Below, piece by piece: positions 53,667 to 63,041 of a DNA stretch of 64,000 bases. The notes under the pieces are model-generated. The model did not search any database, was not told the origin of the DNA, and saw nothing but the letters and a program-made list of their open reading frames with translations. Source of the DNA: Shouchella rhizosphaerae (GTDB lineage Bacteria > Bacillota > Bacilli > Bacillales > Bacillaceae_D); contig NZ_FRBS01000006.1 in NCBI RefSeq assembly GCF_900142675.1, forward strand, positions 344,466-408,465, read 5' to 3'. How positions within the stretch are numbered: the first letter of the stretch is position 1; the number at the start of each line of letters is the position of its first letter. Both the position numbers and the translations under genes were made by a program.

Positions 53667-54107
53667 TTACAGCCCAAGCAAGTTAGTCGGCCAGTAAACA
53701 CCGAGCAGGGAGCTAGCGGCTGAAATCCCGATCAGTACGATTGCGACAGAAAGGGCAGTCTTGATAAATGGCATTTTCGATTCAAACATCAAGAAAGCGA
53801 CGAGAAACAGCGAAGTGGCAATCAACATGCCTACAAGATAAATGAACGCAATGTAGCCAAGAAGCCACGCCATATAGCGTAGTGGCCGGGCGATGGAAAC
53901 GACCGCCCTTGAACTTGATGCGTTTTCTTTTCGATAACGGATAATTAAAACAACTAAGTAAATCGCTGTACAAACGGTTCCGGCAATTGAAACATACAGT
54001 GGAAAAAACTGTGCCAACCGTGAAAATTGCAAAGCTCCAAAAACAGCAAATCCAAAAACAAGCATCAAGAAACTAGTAAAACCAATATTAAGTAAGTCTT
54101 TTGTCAT
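53667..54107 (-). CDS. tctB: Tripartite tricarboxylate transporter small subunit
   Basis: This 146-residue protein has four hydrophobic segments (residues about 8-28, 37-57, 75-105 and 110-130), as expected of TctB. It pairs with TctA in the membrane. Its start overlaps the tctA stop by four bases, so the two are co-translated. Identification rests on position and topology more than on motifs. Confidence 0.85.
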   Translation of the reverse strand: MTKDLLNIGFTSFLMLVFGFAVFGALQFSRLAQFFPLYVSIAGTVCTAIYLVVLIIRYRKENASSSRAVVSIARPLRYMAWLLGYIAFIYLVGMLIATSLFLVAFLMFESKMPFIKTALSVAIVLIGISAASSLLGVYWPTNLLGL

Positions 54108-55594
54108 GAGGAGACCCCTTTTCCTGACTCAACGGATTTACTAAACTTTTTCATAATTGCCCCGCCTGACAACAATAGAACAATAAATAGAGCAAGGGCA
54201 ATGACAAGTGGATTGCTAATCCACGACCAACCGTACCGCTCAATCGATATCCAATAATAGCGTTCAGCACTCAAAGCAAGGACAAACCCAATTAAGAGCG
54301 GCGGGCGTGGCCAATCTAGAATCGTCATCACGTAGCCTAGGAGGCCAATGGCGACGAAAACAATAAGATCGCCCCATGAGAAGTTTGATTGGTAAGCGCC
54401 TAGTACAAGCAGGACGATGAGAAACGGGACAATTTTTTCTCCAGGCACCATGCTAATCTTGGAGATTGGCCGGATAAGCAGCATGCACAGCAGTGCGCCA
54501 AAAATATTGGCAAAAACGAGCGTCCATACAATCGATAACGTTACCGGCAAATCGGCGCCAAGCATTCTTGGTCCTGCTTCTAAGCCCATTAAGGTAAGCC
54601 CGCCTAGCAAGATCGCTGTTGTCCCAGAGCCAGGGATGCCAAATAAAAGCGTTGGCACAAGGGAGCCGCCTTCTTTGGCGTTGTTGGCGCTCTCTGGAGC
54701 AATGACGCCGCGAATGTCGCCTTTTCCAAATGAATTTCCTTTAACTGTTTTTTGGGCAGCGCCATAAGCAATCCAGTCAACAACACTGCCTCCAAGTCCT
54801 GGAACAAAACCAATCAACGTGCCGATAACAGCGCTGCGAAATACAAGGAATTTGTTGCGCAGCGCGTCCATAACCCCTGTTAAAACGCCTCTTTTTAAAG
54901 GGCCATGGTTAGAAACAGCGCCTTTGTTGGTCAACATCGTGATCATAATCGGGAAAGCGAAGATCGCTAATGCCACGACAGGCAAAGAGACGCCGTTTGA
55001 TAAATAAAGTGATCCAAATGTGTAGCGGTATTCTGCGACAGCTGGGGCGCTGCCGATTGAGCCAATCAGCAAGCCGAGCAGTCCTGATATAATCCCTTTC
55101 ATCGGCGATTTGCCAGCAAGCAGCCCAGCCATGCTAAGTCCTAGCATCGTCAACATAAATAACTCTGGTGAACTAAAAGCAGAGATAAGCGGGCGGGCGA
55201 ACGGGATCGTTAAATAAAGGGCAAGGCCGCCAATGACACCACCTACCATGGAACAAAAGAATGAGGCTCCCATAGCCCGGGAGGCTTGCCCTTGTTTAGC
55301 TAAAGGAAAACCGTCCATGATCGTTGCTTGGGACCCTGAAGTGCCGGGAATGCCAAGCAAGATTGACGGGAATGTATCGCCCGTATGGACGACAGCAACC
55401 ATGCCAATCAGCAAGGCCATGCCGACAAATGGGTCGAGGCCAAACACAAAGGGCAGCAGCAAGGACATGCCTACCGTTCCGCTTAAACCTGGGAGAAGTC
55501 CTACAAAAATACCAATAAATATGCCAAGAAACATGAAGCCGATTCTAGATGGGTGCAACACGATAAGCAATGCTTCCCATGCAGCTTCGAGCAT
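54104..55594 (-). CDS. tctA: Tripartite tricarboxylate transporter large subunit
   Basis: This 496-residue membrane protein has about 12 hydrophobic segments and the TctA signatures GIFVGLLPGLSGTVGMSLLL, GDTFPSILLGIPGTSGSQAT and SLVPTLLFGIPGSGTTAILL. It is the ion-coupled carrier that takes a tricarboxylate from the binding protein TctC. The ATG at 55594 follows AAAGGAGGCGACT. Downstream genes tctB and prpF follow on the same strand. Confidence 0.94.
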   Translation of the reverse strand: MLEAAWEALLIVLHPSRIGFMFLGIFIGIFVGLLPGLSGTVGMSLLLPFVFGLDPFVGMALLIGMVAVVHTGDTFPSILLGIPGTSGSQATIMDGFPLAKQGQASRAMGASFFCSMVGGVIGGLALYLTIPFARPLISAFSSPELFMLTMLGLSMAGLLAGKSPMKGIISGLLGLLIGSIGSAPAVAEYRYTFGSLYLSNGVSLPVVALAIFAFPIMITMLTNKGAVSNHGPLKRGVLTGVMDALRNKFLVFRSAVIGTLIGFVPGLGGSVVDWIAYGAAQKTVKGNSFGKGDIRGVIAPESANNAKEGGSLVPTLLFGIPGSGTTAILLGGLTLMGLEAGPRMLGADLPVTLSIVWTLVFANIFGALLCMLLIRPISKISMVPGEKIVPFLIVLLVLGAYQSNFSWGDLIVFVAIGLLGYVMTILDWPRPPLLIGFVLALSAERYYWISIERYGWSWISNPLVIALALFIVLLLSGGAIMKKFSKSVESGKGVSS

Positions 55595-55669
55595 AGCAGT
55601 CGCCTCCTTTTTATGGATGGTGTCGTTTCAAAAGAAAGTTGAATAGATAGAGCAAGCATTCCCATTAAA

Positions 55670-56794
55670 TCAAAGTTTAGTAATATCTACATCGTAGGTA
55701 TCTAAAAGAAATTGGGAAACCCATTCTAATGTCTCAGGGGACATCGTTAACATCGAATCAATTCTTGTTTGCAGCTCGTCACCGACCAAAGGCTGATAAT
55801 TTTCCAAAATTTCCTCTGATTGGGCCATGAATTGTTCGTCCTGGATAAGTGTTTCCATCGATGCTTGTAAAAGTTGTTGATGCTGTTCTGGTGCGTCTTC
55901 ATGGATCCAAATGACTTTTTGCATCGTAAAGGAAGCACCTACAAATTGTTTATAGGCTTCCCATGCTTCGCCGACTGGTGCTGTCCCGTATAGGTCGTAA
56001 TGGATTTCTTCAATCGTGGGCAGGTCAGGAAACTGGGGATCTCTAACCAAATCACCGTCTTCATTCATTTGTCCAAGGCTGTAGAGGGGGACAGCGCTGC
56101 CTTCTTCGACTAAAGGGATGACATTCCGTTTATAGGCCGTTGTTGTTTGGTAGTCAATGTTGCTTTCCCCCTGTTCAAAGGCGACACGGGCTGGCCCCTT
56201 GCCTTCATAGCCAAGCACAGCCTTGACGTCAAGGCCAAGGACTTCAAACGACAATAGCGTCACAAGGTCCAACCCAGTTGGAGAAATGCCGGCATAGAAA
56301 AGCGCCCCTTGCTGTTTTGAAAGATCGTCCATTCCTAATGCCGCTAATTCGGGAGAAGTGTAGACAACGCCACCTGTAGGAGCGCCAATGATTGGCGTCA
56401 TTTTCGACAAGTCGTATTTGACAGACGGCTGTTGGAGAATATACGGAATATGGGTGGAAGCACTTGTTGTTAAAATATTTCGTCCATTCGCTTGCCGCGA
56501 AAGTGCATATTCATTGGTCCCTGTGATGCTGCCTCCTCCAGGAATATTTTCCACTTGAACCCGTGGGGAGCCTTCAATATGTTTAGGAAAGTAGTTGGCC
56601 ATAATGCGGGCAAATACATCGGAACCACCGCCGGCCTGGTAGGGGACAACAAACGAAATGACTTCATTTTCATAGAGTGCGCCTTCGCTTCCTTCGTTGT
56701 CCGCCTGCTTGTCATTTGCTTGAATCGTATTACAGCCTGCAGCTGCAAACAATAATACAGAATAAGCTATTACGAGCCCAAACGTTTTTCTCAT
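55670..56794 (-). CDS. tctC: Tricarboxylate-binding lipoprotein (TctC type)
   Basis: This 374-residue binding protein has a lipobox AAGC (Cys 21) and the TctC/Bug-type core ISFVVPYQAGGGSDVFARIM and NIPGGGSITGTNEYA. It sits on the outer membrane face and captures the substrate. The ATG at 56794 lies after AAAGAGGTGAAAG; the longer frame from 56848 would hide the signal peptide. It is the first gene of the tctC-tctA-tctB-prpF operon and divergent from a LysR gene. Confidence 0.93.
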   Translation of the reverse strand: MRKTFGLVIAYSVLLFAAAGCNTIQANDKQADNEGSEGALYENEVISFVVPYQAGGGSDVFARIMANYFPKHIEGSPRVQVENIPGGGSITGTNEYALSRQANGRNILTTSASTHIPYILQQPSVKYDLSKMTPIIGAPTGGVVYTSPELAALGMDDLSKQQGALFYAGISPTGLDLVTLLSFEVLGLDVKAVLGYEGKGPARVAFEQGESNIDYQTTTAYKRNVIPLVEEGSAVPLYSLGQMNEDGDLVRDPQFPDLPTIEEIHYDLYGTAPVGEAWEAYKQFVGASFTMQKVIWIHEDAPEQHQQLLQASMETLIQDEQFMAQSEEILENYQPLVGDELQTRIDSMLTMSPETLEWVSQFLLDTYDVDITKL

Positions 56795-56828
56795 TCTTTC
56801 ACCTCTTTTGCAATGTCTTGAATCGAAT

Positions 56829-56906
56829 TGTAAGCGATTGCAAAACATAAGTAAAATAGTAGAATTCTATAAAATCCGATAAATATTTTTAATAATCATG
56901 TATAAT
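56829..56906. promoter_or_regulatory. Divergent tctC / lysR control region with cre-like and LysR-box-like sites
   Basis: TGTAAGCGATTGCA (56829-56842) matches the CcpA cre consensus with one mismatch and lies just ahead of tctC. TAGAATTCTA (56860-56869) is a perfect palindrome that could be a LysR box. An extended -10 TGTATAAT ends at 56906 and serves the lysR gene. Confidence 0.55.
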
Positions 56907-56937
56907 AGGCACACAAAAACGGCAAGGGGGGCCCATA

Positions 56938-57807
56938 ATGGACCAAAAAGATTGGGAGTTAATTAACGCGCTGTATAAATACAAAAATTTAACCAAGACA
57001 GCAGAAAAGCTATTTGTTTCACAGCCATCCTTGAGTTACCGATTAAAACGAATGGAACAAGAATTTCAAGTGGAGTTGTTTTTCAAAACGAAAAAGGGGA
57101 TCGGGTTTACGGCAGAAGGAGAATATCTTGCAGAATGCGCAAATGAAATGCTAGAGAAAATCCAACAAACAAAAGACCAGTTGCTGCATATGCAAAAGCA
57201 TGTAAGCGGAACGCTTCGCATTGGTGCATCGAGCAATTATGCCCAATACTTACTGCCAAAAGTGCTCAAAGGGTTTTCAAGCCACTATCCCAATGTTCGT
57301 TTCCAAGTCCGGACAGGGTGGAGTACGCAAGTATTAGAACATTTACAAAGTGCTTCTGTTCATGTCGGCATTTTGCGAAGTGACTTTACATGGCCAGGAG
57401 AAAAGCATCTACTGGGGGAAGAACAGCTGGCGCTCATTTCGAAGGAAAAGCTTGAACTAGGTACATTGCCTGAGAAGCCGTATTTAAGTTACCGGACAGA
57501 CAGTTCACTTAAAGATACGATTCAGCATTGGTGGAACGACCGATTTGAGGAGCCACCATACACGGAAATGGATTTAGATCGGTTTGAAACATGCAAGGAA
57601 ATGGTCAAACACGGGCTAGGCTACGCGATTGTGCCGGGAATTTCCCTTTCAGAAAAAGACCAGCTTTACATAGAGCCACTCTACTATTTGGACGGGTCGC
57701 CACTTTTGCGTCGGACATGGCTATTAGCGAGCAGGGAGGCAGCAAAGCTGGCAGTCGTAAGGCATTTTATCGATTACATCTGCCAGTGGCAACAAGAGCG
57801 ATCATAA
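56938..57807 (+). CDS. LysR-family transcriptional regulator
   Basis: This 289-residue regulator has the LysR helix-turn-helix NLTKTAEKLFVSQPSLSYRL (residues 17-36) and a periplasmic-binding-like sensor domain (TLRIGASSNYAQYLLPKVL). It lies divergent from tctC and upstream of the dehydrogenase genes, as TcuR does in tricarballylate operons, so it probably activates both sets when a tricarboxylate is present. The ATG at 56938 has AAGGGGGG upstream. The effector is unknown. Confidence 0.9.
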   Translation: MDQKDWELINALYKYKNLTKTAEKLFVSQPSLSYRLKRMEQEFQVELFFKTKKGIGFTAEGEYLAECANEMLEKIQQTKDQLLHMQKHVSGTLRIGASSNYAQYLLPKVLKGFSSHYPNVRFQVRTGWSTQVLEHLQSASVHVGILRSDFTWPGEKHLLGEEQLALISKEKLELGTLPEKPYLSYRTDSSLKDTIQHWWNDRFEEPPYTEMDLDRFETCKEMVKHGLGYAIVPGISLSEKDQLYIEPLYYLDGSPLLRRTWLLASREAAKLAVVRHFIDYICQWQQERS

Positions 57808-57898
57808 AAAATTTTTATGAAATGTCAAAGAAAATCAATATTTCCCTCTATAACATTTTCCTAGTAGCCTAAAGGTAAGTCTTGTTAAGGAGGGTGCC

Positions 57899-58972
57899 AT
57901 GGAGCCATTAGAGCTAGGCGTATTATACGGGGATGGAATCGGCTATGAAATCGTAAGTGCTTCTGTAAAAATTGTAAGCGCTGCCGCCGCAAAATCAGGT
58001 TTGGCTATTGACTGGCATGTGTTGCCAATGGGACTGGACGCAATCAAACAGACAGGTTCAAGCATGCCAGCGGAGACGGTACAAGCACTCGACAAACTCG
58101 ATGGGTGGCTAATGGGCCCCCATGATTCACAGTCGTACCCAAAACAGCTACAAAACGTACGCAACCCAAGCGGAGAATTGCGGCACCATTTCGATTTGTA
58201 TGCCAACATTAGGCCAGCTAAGTCGGAGCCGTATGTAAAAGGAGTGGTGGAACGCGCAGATTTGGTTATATACAGAGAAAATACAGAAGGGTTTTATGTT
58301 GACCGCAATATGTATAAAGGAATCGGCGAATGGATGGTAACAGCAGACGTTGCTGTAACAGCCGGTGTCTTTACGCGCAAAGCGATTGAACGTATTGCCC
58401 ATGCTGCGTTTCGTGCTGCTCGGGAACGACGAAAAAAAGTGTCAATTGTCCATAAGGCGAATGTGATTTCCCTAGGATCTGGTTTGTTTTTAAACGTTTG
58501 CAAAGAGGTCGGCCACCACTATCCAGATGTGTCTGTTGATGATTACCACATCGATGCCATGTGTGCCCATTTGGTTAGGCGCGCTGCTGAGTTTGATGTC
58601 ATTGTTGCAGAAAATATGTTCGGCGATATTTTATCGGATCTTACTGGAGAACTTGTTGGAAGTTTAGGGCTTGCCGGCTCGATCAATGCAAGTGAAAGCA
58701 AAGCAATGGCACAAGCGGCACACGGCTCAGCGCCTGATATTGCTGGCCTAGGTTTGGCCAATCCGATTGGAATGATTCGTTCCAGTGCAATGTTGTTAGG
58801 TTGGATTGGCAAAAAACATAAAAGCCAATTATGCAGCACTGTCGAGAGACGAATTAACCAAGGGGTTGCCGACACATTGGCAAGTGGAGTATGTACCAAG
58901 GATCTAGGCGGAACAGCAAGCACACAGCAATTTACAGATGTTGTTTGCGAGAAGATCGAGGAGGCGGAATGA
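57899..58972 (+). CDS. Isocitrate/isopropylmalate-type beta-decarboxylating dehydrogenase
   Basis: This 357-residue enzyme has the family pattern LGVLYGDGIGYEIV, VIYRENTEGFYV (the RENTEG type seen in isocitrate, homoisocitrate and tartrate dehydrogenases, not the REL-type of isopropylmalate dehydrogenases), HKANVISL with the catalytic Lys, and the metal-binding NMFGDILSDL. HGSAPDIAGLGLANPIG is the nucleotide site. It overlaps the next flavoprotein gene by four bases. Beside tricarballylate and aconitate genes, an isocitrate-like substrate is likely (inference). Confidence 0.85.
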   Translation: MEPLELGVLYGDGIGYEIVSASVKIVSAAAAKSGLAIDWHVLPMGLDAIKQTGSSMPAETVQALDKLDGWLMGPHDSQSYPKQLQNVRNPSGELRHHFDLYANIRPAKSEPYVKGVVERADLVIYRENTEGFYVDRNMYKGIGEWMVTADVAVTAGVFTRKAIERIAHAAFRAARERRKKVSIVHKANVISLGSGLFLNVCKEVGHHYPDVSVDDYHIDAMCAHLVRRAAEFDVIVAENMFGDILSDLTGELVGSLGLAGSINASESKAMAQAAHGSAPDIAGLGLANPIGMIRSSAMLLGWIGKKHKSQLCSTVERRINQGVADTLASGVCTKDLGGTASTQQFTDVVCEKIEEAE

Positions 58973-60477
58973 GTATGAAAAAAACAGACGTCGATGTGGT
59001 TGTGTTAGGGACAGGAAATGCCGCCCTTTGTGCAGCGATTGCTGCAAAAGAGCAAGGGGCCAGCGTATGTATGTTGGAACGGGCGCCAAAGAGCAAGAGA
59101 GGCGGAAATTCGTATTTTACCGACGGGGCCATTCGTTGTGCATATGGTCGTTTTCAAGATTTACGGGCTGTTCTCCCGGATTTGGATGAGGAGCAGATCC
59201 AGCAAATCAGCATGCCTGACTATGGAGAAGAAGCGTTTATGGCCGACCTGTTGCGTTTAACGGACGGTCTGACAGATCAAAAATTAGCAAACCAGCTCGT
59301 GTCGCGTTCTTTTGATACGATTCAATGGATGATGAAACAAGGCGTGCAATTTACAGTCAATGAGAACCAATATTATGAGAAAGACGGGACGCGCCAGTTT
59401 TGGGGAGGGCTGCCGTTAAAAACGAAAAACAAAGGAGTGGGGCTGGTTCAAGCTTTGTTTCAGCGTGCCGAAGCACTTGGCATCGACATCAAGTACGACG
59501 CAAAGACAACAGCGTTAAAACAAGAAGACCAATTAAAAAAGCTAATTGTTGAAATAGCGGGAGAACCTGTTGAAATCACAGCCAATGCTGTCATTTTCGC
59601 CTGCGGAGGATTTGAAGCCAATGCCAACATGCGCAAGACCCACCTAGGGAATGAATGGGAAAAAGCAGTCGTCCGTGGCACAGCCTTTAACACAGGCGAA
59701 GGGTTAACACTCGCCCTGAAAGCTGGGGCCGTCCGATATGGACAATGGGATGGCTGCCACGCCCATACGACCGATTATCATGCCCCAAAGACAGGCGATT
59801 TTAACAAGCCAGGGGACATTTATAAAAAATCATCTTATCCGTTAGGGTTGATTGTAAATGTAAAAGGAGAAAGGTTTGTAGATGAAGGAGCCGATTTTCG
59901 CAATTACACGTATGCAAAGTATGGAAAAGAAACATTGAAGCAGCCTGAGCAAAAAGCATTTCAATTATTCGATGCACAAGTGAGCCCTAACCTCCGCAAG
60001 GAATACCACCTGCCAGAAGCAACCTGTTACAAAGCAGATAGCGTGGAGGAATTAGCAGAGAAAATGGGCGTCTGTCCTGAGTCGTTAGTAAATACGATCC
60101 GTGCATATAACCAGGCAGTCCAACCGGGGCCGTACAATCCAGCGATAAAAGACGGGAAATGTACAAAAGGAGTGTGTCCGCCTAAATCAAACTGGGCGCT
60201 AACTTTTGAAAAAGCGCCATTTTATGCATTTCCGGTAACATGCGGTATTACATTTACGTTTGGCGGCATACACGTCAGCACAGAAAGCGAAATTCTCGGC
60301 GATGATAAACGCCCAATTGCTGGCTTGTTTGCAGCCGGAGAAATGGTTGGCGGGCTGTTTTACCATAACTATCCTGGTGGTTCTGGTTTAATGGCAGGCG
60401 CTGTGTTTGGGCGGCTTGCTGGAGAACAAGCAGCTACCTTTTGCAATCGAACAAAACCGTTATCCTCGAAATCATAA
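58969..60477 (+). CDS. tcuA: FAD-dependent tricarballylate dehydrogenase-like flavoprotein
   Basis: This 502-residue flavoprotein of the fumarate reductase/succinate dehydrogenase group has the FAD loop VVVLGTGNAALCAAIAAKEQG (residues 9-29), RGGNSYFTDGAIR, and the C-terminal YPGGSGLMAGAVFGRLAGEQA. It resembles TcuA, which oxidises tricarballylate to cis-aconitate. The ATG at 58969 follows AGGAGGCGG and overlaps the dehydrogenase stop. No TcuB iron-sulfur partner is seen in the window, so its electron acceptor is unknown. A terminator follows. Confidence 0.82.
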   Translation: MSMKKTDVDVVVLGTGNAALCAAIAAKEQGASVCMLERAPKSKRGGNSYFTDGAIRCAYGRFQDLRAVLPDLDEEQIQQISMPDYGEEAFMADLLRLTDGLTDQKLANQLVSRSFDTIQWMMKQGVQFTVNENQYYEKDGTRQFWGGLPLKTKNKGVGLVQALFQRAEALGIDIKYDAKTTALKQEDQLKKLIVEIAGEPVEITANAVIFACGGFEANANMRKTHLGNEWEKAVVRGTAFNTGEGLTLALKAGAVRYGQWDGCHAHTTDYHAPKTGDFNKPGDIYKKSSYPLGLIVNVKGERFVDEGADFRNYTYAKYGKETLKQPEQKAFQLFDAQVSPNLRKEYHLPEATCYKADSVEELAEKMGVCPESLVNTIRAYNQAVQPGPYNPAIKDGKCTKGVCPPKSNWALTFEKAPFYAFPVTCGITFTFGGIHVSTESEILGDDKRPIAGLFAAGEMVGGLFYHNYPGGSGLMAGAVFGRLAGEQAATFCNRTKPLSSKS

Positions 60478-60493
60478 TGCTTCTTATAACAAG

Positions 60494-60538
60494 AACAAAC
60501 AAGACTAGGAGACTCGAGTCCCTAGTCTTTGTTTGTTT
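60494..60538 (+). terminator. Terminator after tcuA-like gene
   Basis: AACAAACAAGACTAGG (60494-60509) pairs with CCTAGTCTT-T-GTTTGTT with a single bulge. A 123-codon frame that crosses it (60441-60812) is not a gene. Confidence 0.85.
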
Positions 60539-60780
60539 CTTCTCAAGAGTACGATCAGCAAATCGCCTATTTCAAAGGAGTCTTGAAGGGAATGCACATG
60601 TTGTTTGTTCCCGCAGGCTATTTACGAAGATTACCACGGTAAAAGGGTGTAATAGAGCCAATTATCCCTTCGCGCATCTGACAGTGCTAGCCATTATAAA
60701 AACGTTAGTCAATCGCTTTTTAATGCTTTTATTGAAAAAACAATTTCTCCCCATTTTTCGTCTCATGAGTAACAAATCTC

Positions 60781-60812
60781 TTGACTACCACACTTGTATG
60801 GTAGTATGGTAG
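60781..60812 (+). promoter_or_regulatory. Promoter and operator-like repeats of the mannonate operon
   Basis: TTGACT (60781-60786) and TATGGT (60805-60810) are 18 bases apart. CTACCA (60785-60790) and TGGTAG (60799-60804) form an inverted repeat, and TATGGTAG occurs twice in tandem (60797-60804 and 60805-60812). This looks like a GntR-type operator over the promoter. The rest of the 60478-60930 gap holds only the terminator and no supported gene. Confidence 0.55.
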
Positions 60813-60930
60813 AATCGTATTCCACATTGTGTGCAGGCTACATTGGCATCATCTTATTTCGTATTTTTACAGCCTATCCTGTAAGCGGATTCATGAAAAC
60901 GCCAAACTAATGGAAAGGGAAGTGGCGCAT

Positions 60931-61968
60931 TTGCGAGCAATTGAAGTAAGAAAGCCAGGGGACATTCACGTAGTTGAAGTCCAGAAGCCAGAGCTTGAAA
61001 CGGACAAGGATGTGCTGGTTAAAGTGCAAGCTGTAGGGATATGTGGGTCGGACATGCACATTTACCATGGCAGTAACCCGTTTACGGTTTATCCGCGCAT
61101 TATCGGCCATGAAGTCGGAGGCATTGTTGAAGAAGTGGGGAGCGGTGTCCATGGCCTTCGTCGGGGCGACCGTGTAGCGCTTGAGCCCATTTCATCATGC
61201 GGCGTATGCTACGCTTGCAAGAAAGGCCGCCCGAATGTTTGCGCAAAGTTGGAAGTGTTTGGCGTACACCGTGATGGGGGGATGCGTGAATGGATGGTCG
61301 CTCCTGAAGCGAACTGGCACAAAGTAAACGGGGATTTGCCTTTTGAAGCAGCTGCTCTTGTCGAACCAATGACAATCGGCGCCCAGGCGGCATATCGTGG
61401 AAACATTGAGCCTGGAGACACTGTTTTTATCATGGGGGCAGGGCCGACGGGCATCGCCTGTTTAATCATGGCGAAGCAAAAAGGCGCAACGGTTTTCATT
61501 TCTGATTTACAAGCCAACCGACTCGATTATGCCAAACAAGTAGGCGCTGATTTTACGATTCATTTGCCGCATGAAAAGCCGGAAGCAGTCCTATTTGAAA
61601 AAACCGATGGCGAATTCGCGAATGTTGTCATTGACGCAGTCGGTACGAATACCACATTTGCTGAAGCCGTTAAGCTTGCTTCAGTTGCTGGAACCGTAGT
61701 GACATTAGGATTCAATGAAACGCCCTCGGATATTCCGTCTTTGTTGTTAACGAAAAAAGAATTAACTGTAGCAGGCTCAAGGCTGCAAACAAACCAATTT
61801 CCCGACGTTATTAGGCAAGTAAATGAGCAAAAGGTTGACCCAGCCTCGATTATATCTCATCGTTTTGACTTTGATGAGGTGAAGAAGGCAATTGAGTTGC
61901 TTGAAAAGGAGCCTGCTCATGTCCGTAAAGCAGTGTTAATCTTTGAAAGAGAGGATGAGAGCAAGTGA
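60931..61968 (+). CDS. Zinc-dependent alcohol dehydrogenase, YjmD-like
   Basis: This 345-residue medium-chain dehydrogenase has the catalytic zinc residues (GICGSDMHIYHG, GHEVGG), the structural zinc cysteines (SCGVCYACKKGRPNVC) and the NAD loop GAGPTGIACL. The family start MKAIxVxKPG is matched from the TTG at 60931 (LRAIEVRKPGD), so that TTG is preferred over ATG 60910, which lacks a ribosome site. B. subtilis yjmD occupies the same place before uxuA. It probably oxidises a hexonate or a related polyol in hexuronate catabolism. Confidence 0.88.
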   Translation: MRAIEVRKPGDIHVVEVQKPELETDKDVLVKVQAVGICGSDMHIYHGSNPFTVYPRIIGHEVGGIVEEVGSGVHGLRRGDRVALEPISSCGVCYACKKGRPNVCAKLEVFGVHRDGGMREWMVAPEANWHKVNGDLPFEAAALVEPMTIGAQAAYRGNIEPGDTVFIMGAGPTGIACLIMAKQKGATVFISDLQANRLDYAKQVGADFTIHLPHEKPEAVLFEKTDGEFANVVIDAVGTNTTFAEAVKLASVAGTVVTLGFNETPSDIPSLLLTKKELTVAGSRLQTNQFPDVIRQVNEQKVDPASIISHRFDFDEVKKAIELLEKEPAHVRKAVLIFEREDESK

Positions 61969-63041
61969 GAATGACATTTAGGTGGTACGGAGAAAACAAC
62001 GACAGCGTAACACTGGAGCAAATCAAACAAATCCCTGGAGTAGAAGGGCTTGTTTGGGCGTTGCACGATAAAGTGGCTGGCGAAGTATGGCCTTTGGAAG
62101 ACATCATGCAAGTAAAGGAACAGGCCGACCGTTATGGGTTTCATTTAGATGTGGTTGAAAGCATTAACGTCCATGAAGATATTAAACTAGGCTTGCCGAC
62201 GCGCGATGCATACATTGAGAATTATAAGGAAAGCATTCGCAACGTCGCCAAGGTCGGTGCGAAGGTGATTTGCTACAACTTTATGCCTGTGTTTGATTGG
62301 ACACGCACAGATTTGTTTAAAGAAATGGAAGACGGGTCTACCGCTCTTTTCTATGAAAAAGCAAAAGTGGACAACATGGATCCCCGCGAATTGGTTCGAC
62401 AAACGACAAGCAACGCGGCCTTTACGATGCCTGGCTGGGAGCCAGAGCGTTTGGCCCATATTGAAAAATCGCTCAAAGCTTACGAAAATGTGACAGAAGA
62501 CGATTTATGGGAGCATTTGCAGTATTTCTTAGAGCAAGTACTTCCAGTTGCCGAGGAACATGGCATTCAAATGGCGATCCATCCTGACGATCCACCATGG
62601 TCTGTGTTTGGCTTGCCGCGCATCATAACAAGTGAGGCCGCCGTTGAGCGTTTTCTGCAACTGTCAAACAGCCCAGCCCATGGCATCACGCTATGCAGCG
62701 GTTCTCTTGGTGCAAACCCAGAAAACGATATTCCGAAAATTATTCGCCGTTTCCACGACCGGATTCCATTTGCTCATATCCGCAATGTCAAAATCTATGA
62801 AAATGGCGATTTTATCGAAACATCTCATCGTTCACAAGACGGTTCTGTTAATATTGCTGATGTCGTCAAAGCCTACCATGAAAATGGCTTTACTGGTTAT
62901 GTGCGCCCTGACCACGGCCGCCATATTTGGAATGAAAAATGCCGTCCAGGCTATGGCCTCTATGACCGTGCTCTTGGCATCATGCATTTATGGGGACTTT
63001 GGGATGCGTATGAGCTTGAAGCAAAAAGGAGGCAATCGTAA
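61965..63041 (+). CDS. uxuA: D-mannonate dehydratase
   Basis: This 358-residue enzyme dehydrates D-mannonate to 2-keto-3-deoxygluconate. The N-terminus [31 protein letters not shown] segment, [20 protein letters not shown] and [11 protein letters not shown] contain the His, Cys and Asp metal ligands. The GTG at 61965 matches the usual family N-terminus (MxMTFRWYG) and overlaps the previous stop; an ATG at 61971 is the alternative. It ends by sharing bases with the uxuB ATG. Confidence 0.97.
   Translation: MRMTFRWYGENNDSVTLEQIKQIPGVEGLVWALHDKVAGEVWPLEDIMQVKEQADRYGFHLDVVESINVHEDIKLGLPTRDAYIENYKESIRNVAKVGAKVICYNFMPVFDWTRTDLFKEMEDGSTALFYEKAKVDNMDPRELVRQTTSNAAFTMPGWEPERLAHIEKSLKAYENVTEDDLWEHLQYFLEQVLPVAEEHGIQMAIHPDDPPWSVFGLPRIITSEAAVERFLQLSNSPAHGITLCSGSLGANPENDIPKIIRRFHDRIPFAHIRNVKIYENGDFIETSHRSQDGSVNIADVVKAYHENGFTGYVRPDHGRHIWNEKCRPGYGLYDRALGIMHLWGLWDAYELEAKRRQS

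Noticed and set aside
60441..60812. A 123-codon plus-strand frame after tcuA
   Set aside because: It overlaps the tcuA end and reads through a clear terminator hairpin, has no ribosome site and no recognisable domain.
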